Origin: Paenibacillus piscarius
GTDB taxonomy: Bacteria > Bacillota > Bacilli > Paenibacillales > Paenibacillaceae
Assembly (NCBI RefSeq): GCF_022234545.1
Contig: NZ_JAIEUI010000002.1
Location: forward strand, 1 to 64,000
Reading direction: 5' to 3'
Length of the DNA: 64,000 nt
Position numbers and translations under genes: made by a program. The notes beneath the pieces are model-generated. The model did not search any database. It was not told where the DNA came from and saw nothing but the letters and a program-made list of their open reading frames with translations. Of this stretch, positions 24,907 to 34,554 are shown one piece after another. Numbering within the stretch: position 1 is the first letter of the stretch; each line of letters starts with the position of its first letter.

Positions 24907-26385
24907 TTAGAGGATAATGGCAATCAAACCGCCCGAGCCTTCGTTGATAATCCGGCCCAGTGTTTCCTGCAGCTTGTAGCGTGCATTGTCCGGCATCATC
25001 GCAATCTTGCCCTGGATGCCCTCGCGGACGATGGAATGCAGCGACCGGCCGAAGATGTCGGATTCCCAGATTTTGATCGGGTCGTTCTCAAAGTCCTGCA
25101 TCAGATAGCGCACCAGCTCCTCGCTCTGCTTCTCTGTACCGATGATCGGCGAGAATTCAGACTCGACATCCACGCGGATCATGTGAATGGAAGGAGCGGT
25201 AGCCTTCAGCCGGACGCCGAACCGCGAGCCTTGGCGGATCAGTTCAGGCTCATCAAGCGCCATCTCCGCCAGGGAAGGTGCGGCGATACCGTAACCGGTG
25301 GTCTTCACCATTTCCAGCGCTTCCGAGAAGCGGTCATATTCACGCTTGGCGTGGGAGAAGTCCTGCATCAGCTGAAGCAGGTGATCCTTGCCGCGGATCT
25401 CAACCCCGACAACCTCCATCAGCACCTGGTCATACAGCTCTTCCGGGGCATAGAGATCAATCTCGGCAACACCCTGCCCCATATTCATTCCGCTGAGGCC
25501 GGCTCTGTCGATGAAGTCATACTCTGTGAATTGGGAGACCAGCCGGTCCACGTCACGCAGACGGCGGATATCCTTCACGGTATCGCGGACGGAATTCTCG
25601 TAGCTGCTGCGCAGCCAGTGGTTCTCGCCCAGCACCATGACCCAGCTCGGCAGATTCACGTTAACCTCGTGTACCGGGAATTCATACAGGACTTCGCGCA
25701 GTACACCGGTTACATCGTCTTCCGTCATATTGGCAGCGCTGAGCGTCATGACCGGAATATCATATTTGAGGGCAAGCTCACTGCGGAGCTGCTGGGCTTC
25801 CTCGCTGCGCGGCCGGGTGGAGTTAATGACGAGCACGAATGGCTTGCCTACCTCCTTCAGCTCGGCGATGACGCGTTCCTCGGACTCAACATAAGAGCCC
25901 CGGGGAATCTCGGCAATCGTTCCGTCAGTCGTGACAACCACACCAAGGGTGGAGTGCTCCTGAATCACCTTGCGTGTGCCAATTTCGGCCGCTTCCTGGA
26001 AGGGAATCGGCTCCTCGAACCACGGAGTCGAGATCATGCGCGGACCGTTCTCATCCTCATAGCCTTTTGCCCCTTCAACTGCATACCCCACACAATCCAC
26101 CAGCCGGACATTAACCTCCAGGCCTTCGGTCACCTTAATCTGCACCGCATTGTTCGGTACGAATTTAGGCTCTGTGGTCATGATCGTTTTGCCCGCCGCA
26201 CTCTGCGGCAGCTCATCGACCGCTCTTACCCGGTCTGCCTCACTGGTGATGTTCGGCAGAACGATTGTTTCCATGAAGCGTTTGATGAATGTCGATTTCC
26301 CCGTGCGAACCGCGCCGACGACGCCGAGATAAATGTCTCCGCCGGTACGCTCGGCAATGTCCTTGAAAATATCCACTTTTTCCAA
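24907..26385 (-). CDS. spoIVA: Stage IV sporulation protein A (spore coat ATPase)
   Basis: 492 residues, exactly the usual length. SpoIVA is an ATPase that polymerises on the forespore surface and is the base of the spore coat. The N-terminal domain starts EKVDIFKDIAERTGGDIY, with Walker A GAVRTGKST. The start is TTG at 26385, giving the conserved MEKVDIFKD; GAGGAGGGG lies about 8-10 nt upstream. An in-frame ATG at 26457 lacks a site. Expected sigma-E control in the mother cell; no convincing sigma-E promoter could be fixed by eye in 26386-26744, though GATACATA near 26590 is a possible -10 element. Confidence 0.96.
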   Translation of the reverse strand: MEKVDIFKDIAERTGGDIYLGVVGAVRTGKSTFIKRFMETIVLPNITSEADRVRAVDELPQSAAGKTIMTTEPKFVPNNAVQIKVTEGLEVNVRLVDCVGYAVEGAKGYEDENGPRMISTPWFEEPIPFQEAAEIGTRKVIQEHSTLGVVVTTDGTIAEIPRGSYVESEERVIAELKEVGKPFVLVINSTRPRSEEAQQLRSELALKYDIPVMTLSAANMTEDDVTGVLREVLYEFPVHEVNVNLPSWVMVLGENHWLRSSYENSVRDTVKDIRRLRDVDRLVSQFTEYDFIDRAGLSGMNMGQGVAEIDLYAPEELYDQVLMEVVGVEIRGKDHLLQLMQDFSHAKREYDRFSEALEMVKTTGYGIAAPSLAEMALDEPELIRQGSRFGVRLKATAPSIHMIRVDVESEFSPIIGTEKQSEELVRYLMQDFENDPIKIWESDIFGRSLHSIVREGIQGKIAMMPDNARYKLQETLGRIINEGSGGLIAIIL

Positions 26386-26740
26386 AAGAGATCCCCTCCT
26401 CATAGTACTCCGAAGAAAAAATGCCTGAAGAGCATCGACTTCGCGTTCCGCCGGCAAACTGACCCTTGCAGGACAACCACCGGACTAGCTTTGCCCGCCC
26501 GAAGCCTAGCTGATGCCTGAGCGGGAAGCAGATGCCCCGCGCTAAACTCCGAATGCTCGGACATGCATTTGGACTAGTATCATCATATGTATCCATAGCG
26601 GATTTATGACCAGCGTCCGAGCATTTTCCTCTGAAATTTCATATGCCCGCCCGCCCGGAAGTCTTCTCATCAAGTCTATGAAGGGGGTACAATTCGTAGA
26701 ACTGCTAATTATTAGGGTGTTATCTGTTCTCCTCCCGCAC

Positions 26741-26769
26741 CAAAAGCACCGGAACGGCGTTCCGGTGCT
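26741..26769 (-). terminator. Terminator of the yphF-like gene
   Basis: Perfect stem AGCACCGGAAC/GTTCCGGTGCT with T-rich TTTTGG following on the minus strand. The gap 26386-26744 between it and spoIVA holds only presumed promoter sequence. Confidence 0.8.
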
Positions 26770-26783
26770 ATCATCAATTCTGT

Positions 26784-27542
26784 TTATTGTCCGGGTCCCT
26801 GCGGAACTGGACGGCCGTCTATCCACAAATAAGGGAGAGATTTGACCGGCACATAATAGGAAGCCTCTTCAAGCTCCTCGCGCAGATCGCGGCCGGCTTC
26901 AGGCTCATGGCCGTTCTTGCCGAGCGCTGAAGCGATATCGGCGCTGTAATCGGCATAGACTGTACCTTCCTTGTCCATCAGGAACTCCAGCGGCTGGCCG
27001 GAGTAGACGCTGCTCAGCTTCAGCGCCTCTGTTCCCGCCCGCTTGGCATCGACTGCAAATAAGCCGGGGTACAGCTCCTCTCCCGCAGGCAGCTTACCGC
27101 CGTGCGCGGACTTGTAGAGGTTCACCTTACGCTGGACATCATTGACCTTCTGGACCGTGACCAGGTCCATTAATTTGACCTTGGGATCATTCTCCTCGTC
27201 CTGGATCAGAAAATACACGCTGCCGCCCTTCTCGAATGCAGCTGACGGAATCTCGTCCAGATAGCCCTCCAGGTTCAGCTTATGCAGGTCAACTACGAAC
27301 TTCTCATATTTAGGCACGGCCTCATCAGCGGTCAGCATCGGCAGCAGGCCGGTCTCTGCCTGATAGTCGTCCACAGCCGCCTGCACCCGCTTCACACTCT
27401 CACGGTATCCGCTGCCTTGCTGCTGCTGCTGATCACCGGGATACATACAGCCGCCGAGAGACAAGATCCATAGGGCAAGCAGCGGCAGCACCGCCGTCCT
27501 TCGCCGCCGGAGACAGTGCTTCACCTGATACATAACGTTCAT
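26784..27542 (-). CDS. Lipoprotein, YphF-like
   Basis: 252 residues. The signal peptide ends with the lipobox LSLGGC (Cys about residue 33), so the protein should be a membrane-anchored lipoprotein. Gln-rich and Gly-rich residues follow, then a soluble domain. It holds the position of B. subtilis yphF next to spoIVA, and shares its size and lipoprotein nature; the function is unknown there as well. ATG 27542 (MNVMYQVKH) has GAGGAG upstream. Confidence 0.75.
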   Translation of the reverse strand: MNVMYQVKHCLRRRRTAVLPLLALWILSLGGCMYPGDQQQQQGSGYRESVKRVQAAVDDYQAETGLLPMLTADEAVPKYEKFVVDLHKLNLEGYLDEIPSAAFEKGGSVYFLIQDEENDPKVKLMDLVTVQKVNDVQRKVNLYKSAHGGKLPAGEELYPGLFAVDAKRAGTEALKLSSVYSGQPLEFLMDKEGTVYADYSADIASALGKNGHEPEAGRDLREELEEASYYVPVKSLPYLWIDGRPVPQGPGQ

Positions 27543-27592
27543 TCCTGAGCTCCTCTCTGAATCCTCCTCAGAAGCACTACCTGTAACCTGCA

Positions 27593-27958
27593 TCACCACA
27601 GCTCGTCCGCTTCACCGCGCCTGGCCGCTTCCAGTCTCCGGCGGACCGCCGCCTTCAGCGGATCCTCTGGAATATGTACACGCACATTCTTAAGTACAGC
27701 GGCCTGGCAAGCCAGCCGGACACCCTGCTCCAGCTGATTGCCCAGCTTGCGTCGCTCCGCGTCACCGGGAGGCCTCAGCGCCCCCACTTCCCCGTCGTCG
27801 ACGGACACTTTGCACATCATGCAGCCCGCTTTCCCTCCGCAGCGGGTGGGCAGGACGATTCCTGCCTTGCGCACAGCTTCCAGCAGTGAGACGCCAGGCT
27901 TAACCGAGATGCTCCGGTTGTCCGGCAGAAAAGTAACTGTTACTGCCGGGTTGCTCAT
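27593..27958 (-). CDS. 2Fe-2S ferredoxin, plant type
   Basis: 121 residues. The cluster ligands follow the CxxxxCxxC pattern in RCGGKAGCMMC (about residues 40-48), with a fourth Cys in VRLACQA near residue 82. The N-terminus VTVTFLPDNRSISVKPGVSL is a beta-grasp fold. An Arg-rich C-terminal tail (AAVRRRLEAARRG) may contact a partner. Electron donor or acceptor unknown. No reductase lies nearby. Confidence 0.88.
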   Translation of the reverse strand: MSNPAVTVTFLPDNRSISVKPGVSLLEAVRKAGIVLPTRCGGKAGCMMCKVSVDDGEVGALRPPGDAERRKLGNQLEQGVRLACQAAVLKNVRVHIPEDPLKAAVRRRLEAARRGEADELW

Positions 27959-27997
27959 ATGTCTTCCTCCTTTCTCTCATAGCATTAATGACAGTCC

Positions 27998-28648
27998 TTA
28001 TATTTGAATAGATGAAGATATCCCCAGAAGCTCCTCCAGCCTTGACTGCAAGCCGGCTTCCAGCTGGTTCTCCTGGATAAGCTGATAGAGCAGCGGCAGA
28101 TGGGCAGCCAGCTCCCCGCGGATTAGCCCGGCAATCGCCAGGCAGCGGTCCTCACGGCCCCGCAGCAGGTTGAAGAGCAGCTCATGAGCCAGCGGCATCA
28201 GCGCCACCCTGCCGATTCCTTCCTCATGGTGTACAGGAGCATAACGGTGCAGCATACCGATATCGACGGTATATTGATAAGGAGAGATCCCGATCCGGAA
28301 GCCGCCTACCAGCTCCACCTTCACTTCCCCCAGATAATACAGCCCGCGCAGGGAATAACAGCCACCGCTGAAGTCTTCCTCCGGACGGCTCACCGTGAAT
28401 CTCTGGAGGGCCTGGTGAAGCAGCGGGGTGTCCTCCAGATCGCAATAGAGATCGATATCACGCGGGAGCGCAGACAGCTGAACACCGTGCAGCAGAAGGC
28501 CGCAGCTGCCTCCCAGCAGCCATACGGGCGGCTTGCTTGTCCCGCAGAAGTCTAATTCCTCCACTATGCTGGAAAGCGCCATCTCCACCGCATAGGGAAT
28601 TCCTGAACCGGCCATAGAACTACACACGCCCCATTCCTGTAAAATCAA
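27998..28648 (-). CDS. Nucleotidyltransferase-fold protein
   Basis: 216 residues. The pattern LLGGSCGLLLHGVQL followed by LPRDIDLYCD (Gly-Gly-Ser, then Asp-x-Asp) fits the minimal nucleotidyltransferase (MNT/AbiEii-like) fold. A third acidic residue may be in VKVELVGG. I see no antitoxin-like partner, so a toxin-antitoxin role is not supported. The start is uncertain: TTG 28648 or ATG 28615, neither with a good ribosome site. Confidence 0.6.
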   Translation of the reverse strand: MILQEWGVCSSMAGSGIPYAVEMALSSIVEELDFCGTSKPPVWLLGGSCGLLLHGVQLSALPRDIDLYCDLEDTPLLHQALQRFTVSRPEEDFSGGCYSLRGLYYLGEVKVELVGGFRIGISPYQYTVDIGMLHRYAPVHHEEGIGRVALMPLAHELLFNLLRGREDRCLAIAGLIRGELAAHLPLLYQLIQENQLEAGLQSRLEELLGISSSIQI

Positions 28649-28702
28649 CGATCGATTCTGTCAGAAATCAGAAATATGTCTGTCTTCACCTGCTGTAACT
28701 GC

Positions 28703-28882
28703 TTACATAATTGAAGCGGCCCCGCCCAGAATTCCGATCAGCAGAAAGATAAAGGCAAGGACGGACAGAAACCCTCTAAGCAGGCCTCTGGTTTTATTGC
28801 GTGCAAATGTAATCAAAAAAACGGATAAGCCCATAATCAATACCGCAATCAGAGACAGCCACATCTTGGTCATCGGGTCCAT
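28703..28882 (-). CDS. Small membrane protein, YphE/DUF2768-like
   Basis: 59 residues starting MDPMTKMWLSLIAVLIMGLS. Two membrane segments (about 7-26 and 39-58) are joined by the basic loop ARNKTRGLLRG. The position between yphF-like genes and gpsA and the MDPMTKMW start match the YphE/DUF2768 family of Bacillales. GGAGG lies 10 nt before the ATG. Function unknown. Confidence 0.7.
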   Translation of the reverse strand: MDPMTKMWLSLIAVLIMGLSVFLITFARNKTRGLLRGFLSVLAFIFLLIGILGGAASIM

Positions 28883-28989
28883 TGTTCATGCGCCTCCATT
28901 CACTTTACCCGGATTGCGACTATTATAGCGTGAAACCGGGCATTTTTTAAGTCTTAATTTCAAAATCAGATGAAACATATAATTTGAAT

Positions 28990-29019
28990 ATAAAAAGGGC
29001 CATCCCGGTAGGAATGGCC
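28990..29019 (-). terminator. Terminator of spoVIF
   Basis: Stem GGCCAT(TCC)/(GGG)ATGGCC followed by CTTTTTATA on the minus strand, just after the spoVIF stop. Confidence 0.8.
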
Positions 29020-29035
29020 TCGCCTGCTGCTCATA

Positions 29036-29311
29036 CTATTTTTTCAGCATCATTTTCATCAAAGATTCCATTGAACCTGCGCCGGCCCCGCCTTTTTTGA
29101 CGGCATTGACGATCTCCTGCACCGTAGCTTCGCTGACCGGCACCTTGGCCATGGCTGACACCTGCTTGATCAACTGGCGGAGCTGGGCTTCATTCTGGGT
29201 AGTGCTTGGCTTGACCGTACCGGCCAGCTTTTTGATCGCACTCTCGGAAATGTTTTTGCCGGTCTTCTTGTTGATCGCCTTCAGTGCATCCTTGGAAAAA
29301 TCTCTGCTCAC
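29036..29311 (-). CDS. spoVIF: Stage VI sporulation protein F
   Basis: 91 residues, helical and Lys-rich. MSRDFSKDALKAINKKTGK and the central LRQLIKQVSAMAKVPVSEATV match the short SpoVIF family needed for coat assembly late in sporulation. It stands alone with its own terminator between gpsA and the YphE-like gene. Confidence 0.85.
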   Translation of the reverse strand: MSRDFSKDALKAINKKTGKNISESAIKKLAGTVKPSTTQNEAQLRQLIKQVSAMAKVPVSEATVQEIVNAVKKGGAGAGSMESLMKMMLKK

Positions 29312-29377
29312 TATTCATCCCTCCTCCGTCAATCCCCATTACAACATATGAGGGGAAGCGGCAAAAGGTGAACGCGA

Positions 29378-30418
29378 TCAGGAATGCCACTGCTCCCAGG
29401 TCTCCTGCGGAATGGCCTCCATCTCAGTCTTACGGTCACGGCCCATCAGGGCCTCGACCGCACTGCGCGGCGTTCTGCCCTTGAACAGCACATGGTAGAT
29501 CTGATCGGTAATCGGCATCTGCACGCCCGTCTGGAGGGAGATTGCATATGCCGCTTCCGTTGTCCGGATGCCCTCAACCACCATGCCCATCGATTCCAGC
29601 ACCTCAGCCAGCGGCCGGCCCTGGCCCAGCATGGAGCCGGCGCGCCAGTTACGGCTATGCTGGCTGGTCGCGGTTACGACGAGATCGCCGAGTCCGGCCA
29701 GACCGGAAAAGGTCAGCGGGTTCGCCCCCATCTCCACACCGACACGGGAGATTTCAGCCAGTCCGCGCGTTAACAGGGCGGCCTTAGCGTTGTCACCGAA
29801 GCCCAGCCCGTCAGACAGGCCAGCACCAAGGGCAATGATATTCTTAAGCGCACCGGCCAGTTCCACTCCAAGCTGATCCCGGTTCGTATAGACACGGAAA
29901 TCATTGTTGATGAACAGTCCCTGGGCTGCTGTGGAACGGCTGTCATCCGGCGAAGCCACCACCACGGTCGTAGGACAGAGCCGGACCACTTCCTCGGCAT
30001 GACTGGGCCCGGAGAGGACAACAATCTCGCCTTCACTGCAGCCGAGCTCCTCCGAAATCACCGTTGACATCCGCTTCATGCTCTCCGTCTCGAAGCCTTT
30101 GGTCGCATGGATACAGAGCATCTCCGGCTTCCAGAAGGCTTTTAGGCTACGTGCCACCTGACGCATCGCGGAAGAAGGCGCAACAATGACGACCGCCTTG
30201 GAGCCGGAGACCGCAGTCTCCATATCCGTCGTGGCAATGATATTCCCGGGCAGGTTAACACCCGGCAGATAATGCTGGTTCGTATGGCTGCTGTTAATCT
30301 CGGCAGCCTGCTCCGGCTTGCGCGTCCACAGATAAACCTCCGAATGGTTGGCCGCCAGCACAGTAGCCAGCGCAGTTCCCCAGCTGCCCGCGACCAGCAC
30401 GGTTACTTTATCAGACAA
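29378..30418 (-). CDS. gpsA: Glycerol-3-phosphate dehydrogenase (NAD(P)+)
   Basis: 346 residues. It makes sn-glycerol 3-phosphate for phospholipids. N-terminal nucleotide-binding AGSWGTALATVLAAN, central VLSGPSHAEEV and VELAGALKNIIALGAGL (catalytic Lys), and GFGDNAKAALLTRGL are conserved. It overlaps plsY by 8 nt, which uses its product. Confidence 0.96.
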   Translation of the reverse strand: MSDKVTVLVAGSWGTALATVLAANHSEVYLWTRKPEQAAEINSSHTNQHYLPGVNLPGNIIATTDMETAVSGSKAVVIVAPSSAMRQVARSLKAFWKPEMLCIHATKGFETESMKRMSTVISEELGCSEGEIVVLSGPSHAEEVVRLCPTTVVVASPDDSRSTAAQGLFINNDFRVYTNRDQLGVELAGALKNIIALGAGLSDGLGFGDNAKAALLTRGLAEISRVGVEMGANPLTFSGLAGLGDLVVTATSQHSRNWRAGSMLGQGRPLAEVLESMGMVVEGIRTTEAAYAISLQTGVQMPITDQIYHVLFKGRTPRSAVEALMGRDRKTEMEAIPQETWEQWHS

Positions 30419-31028
30419 CGCGTTTCCCCTCCTTCGCTTTGGAGCCGATCTTATTCTCCCGGCCCTGCGAGATCTTCACAATATTGGTGCGGTGACGCCA
30501 GAAAGCGAACAGCACAATAATAAGGCTCCCCCACAGCTCCGGGGCCGTGTACTCCGTGAAGAGCAGAAATACCGGCGTAAGCGCTACGAAGATCAGGGAA
30601 CCCAGCGAGACATAACGGGTGATTACAATCGAGAGAATGGCAATAATCCCTGCAATCAGCGCCGGCCAGAACGCAAGTGTAGCCATCACACCAATCGTTG
30701 TCGCAATGCCCTTCCCTCCGCGAAAGTGAAAATAAAGCGGCCAGTTATGACCTACAATAGCCGCAAGACCGCAGGCTACAGCAGCCCACGTTCCCCATCC
30801 GCCAACCCATGTACCCAGCCATACTGCGGCAATTCCCTTCATGACATCCAGAAGCAGCACAAGGATGGCCGGGCCTTTCCCGAGCACCCGCAGCGTATTC
30901 GTAGCTCCTGCATTACCGCTTCCATACTGGCGGATATCAATGCCTTTGAGCAACCGGGCAAACAACACACTGAAGCTGACGGAGCCAAGCAAATAGCTGA
31001 TAACGATTACCAGAAGTTCTAACGCCAC
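30411..31028 (-). CDS. plsY: Glycerol-3-phosphate acyltransferase PlsY
   Basis: 205 residues with about five to seven membrane segments. It transfers acyl from acyl-phosphate to glycerol 3-phosphate. The three PlsY motifs are seen: GSGNAGATNTLR, HNWPLYFHFRGGKG and the downstream Glu-containing loop near LFTEYTAPELW. It partners with gpsA (8 nt overlap) and plsC at 33967-34554. Confidence 0.95.
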   Translation of the reverse strand: MALELLVIVISYLLGSVSFSVLFARLLKGIDIRQYGSGNAGATNTLRVLGKGPAILVLLLDVMKGIAAVWLGTWVGGWGTWAAVACGLAAIVGHNWPLYFHFRGGKGIATTIGVMATLAFWPALIAGIIAILSIVITRYVSLGSLIFVALTPVFLLFTEYTAPELWGSLIIVLFAFWRHRTNIVKISQGRENKIGSKAKEGKRVV

Positions 31029-31039
31029 TGTCTTCTCCC

Positions 31040-32365
31040 CTAACCTTCGTTCTCAGACTTGCGCCGTGTAAAGATGCGGATCGGTGTGCCGTCGAAATTG
31101 AACGCCGCACGGATCTTGTTCTCCAGATAACGCTCGTAGGAGAAGTGCATCAGCGAGGGATCATTGACGAAGACAATAATGGTCGGCGGCTTTACGGCAA
31201 CCTGGGTGACATAATTGATTCGCAGTCGCCGTCCTTTGTCTGTAGGCGGAGGGTTGATAGCCACTGCATCGGAGACAACATCATTCACCAGGTGGGTTGC
31301 GATCCGGAGGGCATGCTGCTGCGCTACATGCTGTACGACGGGCAGCAGCTTCTGCAGGCGCTGCTTCGTAAGCGCGGACAGGAAGACTACCGGAGCATAA
31401 GCCATGAACAGGAAGTGGTCCCGGATATTGCGTTCGAAATTCTGCATCGTTTTGTCGTCCTTCTCAATGGCATCCCATTTGTTGACGACGAAGATTGAGG
31501 CTTTGCCGGCATCATGGGCATAACCCGCAATGTGCTTGTCCTGGTCGATGATGCCTTCCTCGCCGTTAATTACGACCAGGACAACATCGGCGCGCTCGAT
31601 CGCTTTCATAGCTCTCATTACACTGTATTTCTCCGTGTTCTCATAGACCTTACCGCGTTTGCGCATACCTGCTGTATCGATCAGTACATAACGCTGACCA
31701 TCCCGTTCAAATGGTGTATCGATCGCATCACGTGTCGTTCCGGCAACATTGCTGACAATGACGCGTTCTTCACCCAGGATCGCATTCACCAGTGAGGACT
31801 TGCCCACATTCGGACGGCCGATCAGCGCAACACGGATTACATCTTCATCGTATTTCTCATCGACCTGCTCTGGAAGACGTTCCACGACTGCATCCAGCAG
31901 ATCGCCAATTCCGGTTCCGTGGCTTCCTGAAATGCCGATCGGATCGCCGATTCCAAGGCTGTAGAATTCGTAAATATCTTCACTGCGCTTCATATTGTCG
32001 ACCTTGTTGATCGCCAGTACGATCGGCTTGCCGGAGCGGAACAGAATCTGCGCGACCTCTTCATCCGAGCTGGTCAGCCCGCTCTTCGCCTCGCACATGA
32101 AGACGATGACATCCGCTTCTTCAATCGCCAGCTCCGCCTGAACGCGGATGGATTTCAGAATGGCATCCTCGCCGTCAATTTCAATCCCGCCGGTATCAAT
32201 CACACTGAAAGATTTGCCGTTCCAGTCCGATACTCCATAGATCCGGTCGCGTGTAATTCCCGGTTTATCCTCTACAATAGCCAGTCTATCGCCGATCAGC
32301 CGGTTAAAGATCGTTGATTTGCCAACGTTAGGCCTCCCGACGATAGCCACTACGGGTCTTGCCAT
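31040..32365 (-). CDS. der: Ribosome-assembly GTPase Der (EngA)
   Basis: 441 residues with two tandem GTPase domains: [12 protein letters not shown] near residue 9 and [12 protein letters not shown] near residue 185, each with DTGG/DTAG and NKVD/NKWD motifs. A C-terminal KH-like domain follows. It matures the 50S subunit. ATG 32365 ([10 protein letters not shown]) lies 7 nt after GGAGG; an ATG 6 nt upstream is too close to it. Confidence 0.97.
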   Translation of the reverse strand: MARPVVAIVGRPNVGKSTIFNRLIGDRLAIVEDKPGITRDRIYGVSDWNGKSFSVIDTGGIEIDGEDAILKSIRVQAELAIEEADVIVFMCEAKSGLTSSDEEVAQILFRSGKPIVLAINKVDNMKRSEDIYEFYSLGIGDPIGISGSHGTGIGDLLDAVVERLPEQVDEKYDEDVIRVALIGRPNVGKSSLVNAILGEERVIVSNVAGTTRDAIDTPFERDGQRYVLIDTAGMRKRGKVYENTEKYSVMRAMKAIERADVVLVVINGEEGIIDQDKHIAGYAHDAGKASIFVVNKWDAIEKDDKTMQNFERNIRDHFLFMAYAPVVFLSALTKQRLQKLLPVVQHVAQQHALRIATHLVNDVVSDAVAINPPPTDKGRRLRINYVTQVAVKPPTIIVFVNDPSLMHFSYERYLENKIRAAFNFDGTPIRIFTRRKSENEG

Positions 32366-32443
32366 ATTCATTCCTCCTGTCTTTCTATACGTTACTCATC
32401 ATAGCAAAAAACCATTCACTTGGCTAACTGTCAGCTCTGTAAA

Positions 32444-32482
32444 ACACAATCGGCGAACCCTCTGACTGAGGGCTCGCCGATT
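32444..32482 (-). terminator. Terminator of the S1-domain gene
   Basis: Stem AATCGGCGA-CCCTC/GAGGG-TCGCCGATT followed by GTGTTTTAC on the minus strand. Confidence 0.75.
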
Positions 32483-32514
32483 ACTGTACCCGTTATGAAG
32501 AAATAACTAAAGGA

Positions 32515-33828
32515 TTAGTTATTACCCTTGAATTTGTCCAGCTTGTCGCCGAAGCGTTCAGCGAGTGTGAAGCTGAGGCCTTCGTTGCTGAGCGATACGT
32601 TAGGATTGTTCAGCACTTCCTTAGGCGCTCTGTCGCGGTTGCTGCTGCGCTCTGGTCTTGCCGACGGAGCAGGAGCTTCTTCCGTTTCCTTGATGCTCAG
32701 GCTGACGCGCTTCTCCGATGGATTGAAGTCAAGCACCTTCACTTGAACTTCCTGTCCTTCTTTGAGTACTTCATGCGGAGTACCAATGTGCTTGTGCGAG
32801 ATCTGTGAGATGTGCACAAGGCCTTCAACGCCCGGCAGCAGTTCAACGAATGCGCCGAAGTTCACGAGACGTTTAACTTCGCCTGTAACAACATCGCCGA
32901 TGTTAATCTTGCCTGCTGCGGAATCCCAAGGGCCCGGGGAAGCGGCTTTGATACTGAGGCTGATTTTGCCCTTCTCAGGGTCTACCTTAAGTACTTTCAC
33001 GCGAACCTTATCGCCTTCAGAGACAACATCGGCTGGTTTATCCACGTGAGTCCAGGCAATCTCAGATACGTGAACCAGTCCGTCTACGCCGCCTACATCA
33101 ACAAATGCGCCGAATTGGGTCAGACGCTGAACGGTACCTTCGATAATCTGTCCTTCGGACAGCTCGGACATAATCTTCTGCTTGTTCGCTTCGAATTCTT
33201 CTTCCAATACTTCCTTGGCGGACAGAATTACCTTGCTGTTCTCGCGGTCAAGCTCTTTCACTTTGACACGCAGGGTGCGGCCTTTGTAATCGCTGAAATC
33301 TTCAACGAAGTGGCGTTCAACCATGGAAGCCGGAATGAAACCGCGTGCGCCGACATCAGCGACCAGGCCGCCTTTGACAACGTCAGCTACCGTAACTTCG
33401 AAAGCTTCCTGGGAAGCAAAATACTTCTCCAGATCATCCCATGATTTCTCGCTGTCGATGGCACGCTTGGACAGCACAAGGCTCTCCTTGTTGTCGTTGA
33501 TGCTGACAACCTTGCATTCCACCTCTTGGCCGACTTCAACCGCTGCTGCGGCATTGTCTACCTGTACGGAAGACAATTCGCGAATAGGAATAACGCCGTC
33601 GTATTTATATCCAATGCTTACGTAAGCTTGGTTATCTTCGATTTTGACGATTGTTCCTTTCACGGTATCGCCTTTTTTGATAGAAATGATGTCCAGGCCT
33701 TCCTGGCTGGTCACTTCTTCTTCATTACTGGCAACAGGTGCTGCGGATTCCACAGCTTCAGTTGCTTCTGCAGTCTCAGTGTTCTCCACTTGCTCTGCAG
33801 CTTCTTGATTCTTGATTTCTTCAGACAT
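32515..33828 (-). CDS. rpsA: S1 RNA-binding-domain protein (RpsA/YpfD homologue)
   Basis: 437 residues. An acidic N-terminal tail rich in Glu/Ala/Val (residues 1-45) precedes four S1 domains, each beginning GDTVKGTIVK-like (about residues 52, 140, 225 and 310), and a basic tail (SARPERSSNRDRAPK). Four domains match Bacillota YpfD rather than the six of Escherichia coli S1. It binds RNA and may associate with ribosomes. It has its own terminator. Confidence 0.92.
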   Translation of the reverse strand: MSEEIKNQEAAEQVENTETAEATEAVESAAPVASNEEEVTSQEGLDIISIKKGDTVKGTIVKIEDNQAYVSIGYKYDGVIPIRELSSVQVDNAAAAVEVGQEVECKVVSINDNKESLVLSKRAIDSEKSWDDLEKYFASQEAFEVTVADVVKGGLVADVGARGFIPASMVERHFVEDFSDYKGRTLRVKVKELDRENSKVILSAKEVLEEEFEANKQKIMSELSEGQIIEGTVQRLTQFGAFVDVGGVDGLVHVSEIAWTHVDKPADVVSEGDKVRVKVLKVDPEKGKISLSIKAASPGPWDSAAGKINIGDVVTGEVKRLVNFGAFVELLPGVEGLVHISQISHKHIGTPHEVLKEGQEVQVKVLDFNPSEKRVSLSIKETEEAPAPSARPERSSNRDRAPKEVLNNPNVSLSNEGLSFTLAERFGDKLDKFKGNN

Positions 33829-33966
33829 GTGATTACCCTCCTCGATTCAAAACCCCATTTATTTAAACCCGCGTAGAGCAGAGTTCAAAACATTCATTAC
33901 CTCTTGCTGAACATATTCACTGTGTAGAATAGTATGTTCCAAAAACAATAAAATTACATCCATCTC

Positions 33967-34554
33967 TTACCGCGCGCTGGGCTTGCCGGTGTCGATCATC
34001 TCGCGGATGCGTCCCATGATTACATCGGTTACCGCTTCCAGAGATTCGCTTCCGGCATCTGCAAATGCGCTGAGGTCAATGGGAGCACCATAGACGACAG
34101 TCATCCGGCGGAACGGCTTGTAGGAGCCGATAATCGCTGCCGGTACAACGGCTGCGCCGCTGCGGAGCGCAAAGCTTGCTGCCCCCTTCTTCGCAGAACC
34201 CGCATCGGAGTTCCGGGTGCCTTCCGGGAAGATGCCCATCATGTTACCGCTGCGAAGCGTGTTAAGGGATATCTTGATGGATTCTTTGCTTACGCCGCCG
34301 CGTTTAACAGGGAATGCGCCCAGTTGCTTAATGAGCCAGCCCAGAACAGGAACGGTGAACAATTCCGCCTTGGCCATGTATTTCACCTGCCGCTTCAGCT
34401 TGATACCGATCGTCATAGGATCGAGCAGGCTGATGTGGTTGGCGCAGAGCAGGACTCCGCCCTCCTCCGGCACATTCTCTCTTCCCACGATCTTCAGCGG
34501 GAACAGTATGGCATAGATGAAGCGAAGCAATCCTCGGCAAACAACATAAATCAT
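33967..34554 (-). CDS. plsC: 1-acyl-sn-glycerol-3-phosphate acyltransferase
   Basis: 195 residues. It makes phosphatidic acid. The catalytic HX4D motif is in CANHISLLDPMTIG and the substrate motif is GIFPEGTRN. An N-terminal membrane segment (LLRFIYAILFPLKIV) anchors it. It overlaps cmk by 4 nt (ATGA), a Bacillales arrangement. Confidence 0.94.
   Translation of the reverse strand: MIYVVCRGLLRFIYAILFPLKIVGRENVPEEGGVLLCANHISLLDPMTIGIKLKRQVKYMAKAELFTVPVLGWLIKQLGAFPVKRGGVSKESIKISLNTLRSGNMMGIFPEGTRNSDAGSAKKGAASFALRSGAAVVPAAIIGSYKPFRRMTVVYGAPIDLSAFADAGSESLEAVTDVIMGRIREMIDTGKPSAR

Noticed and set aside
24832..26520. Long + strand open frame (562 codons) opposite spoIVA
   Set aside because: It is an antisense shadow of a highly conserved gene, has no ribosome site and no recognisable domain.
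27998..28648. Toxin-antitoxin or abortive-infection system
   Set aside because: No antitoxin-like partner; neighbours are a ferredoxin gene and a DUF2768-like gene.
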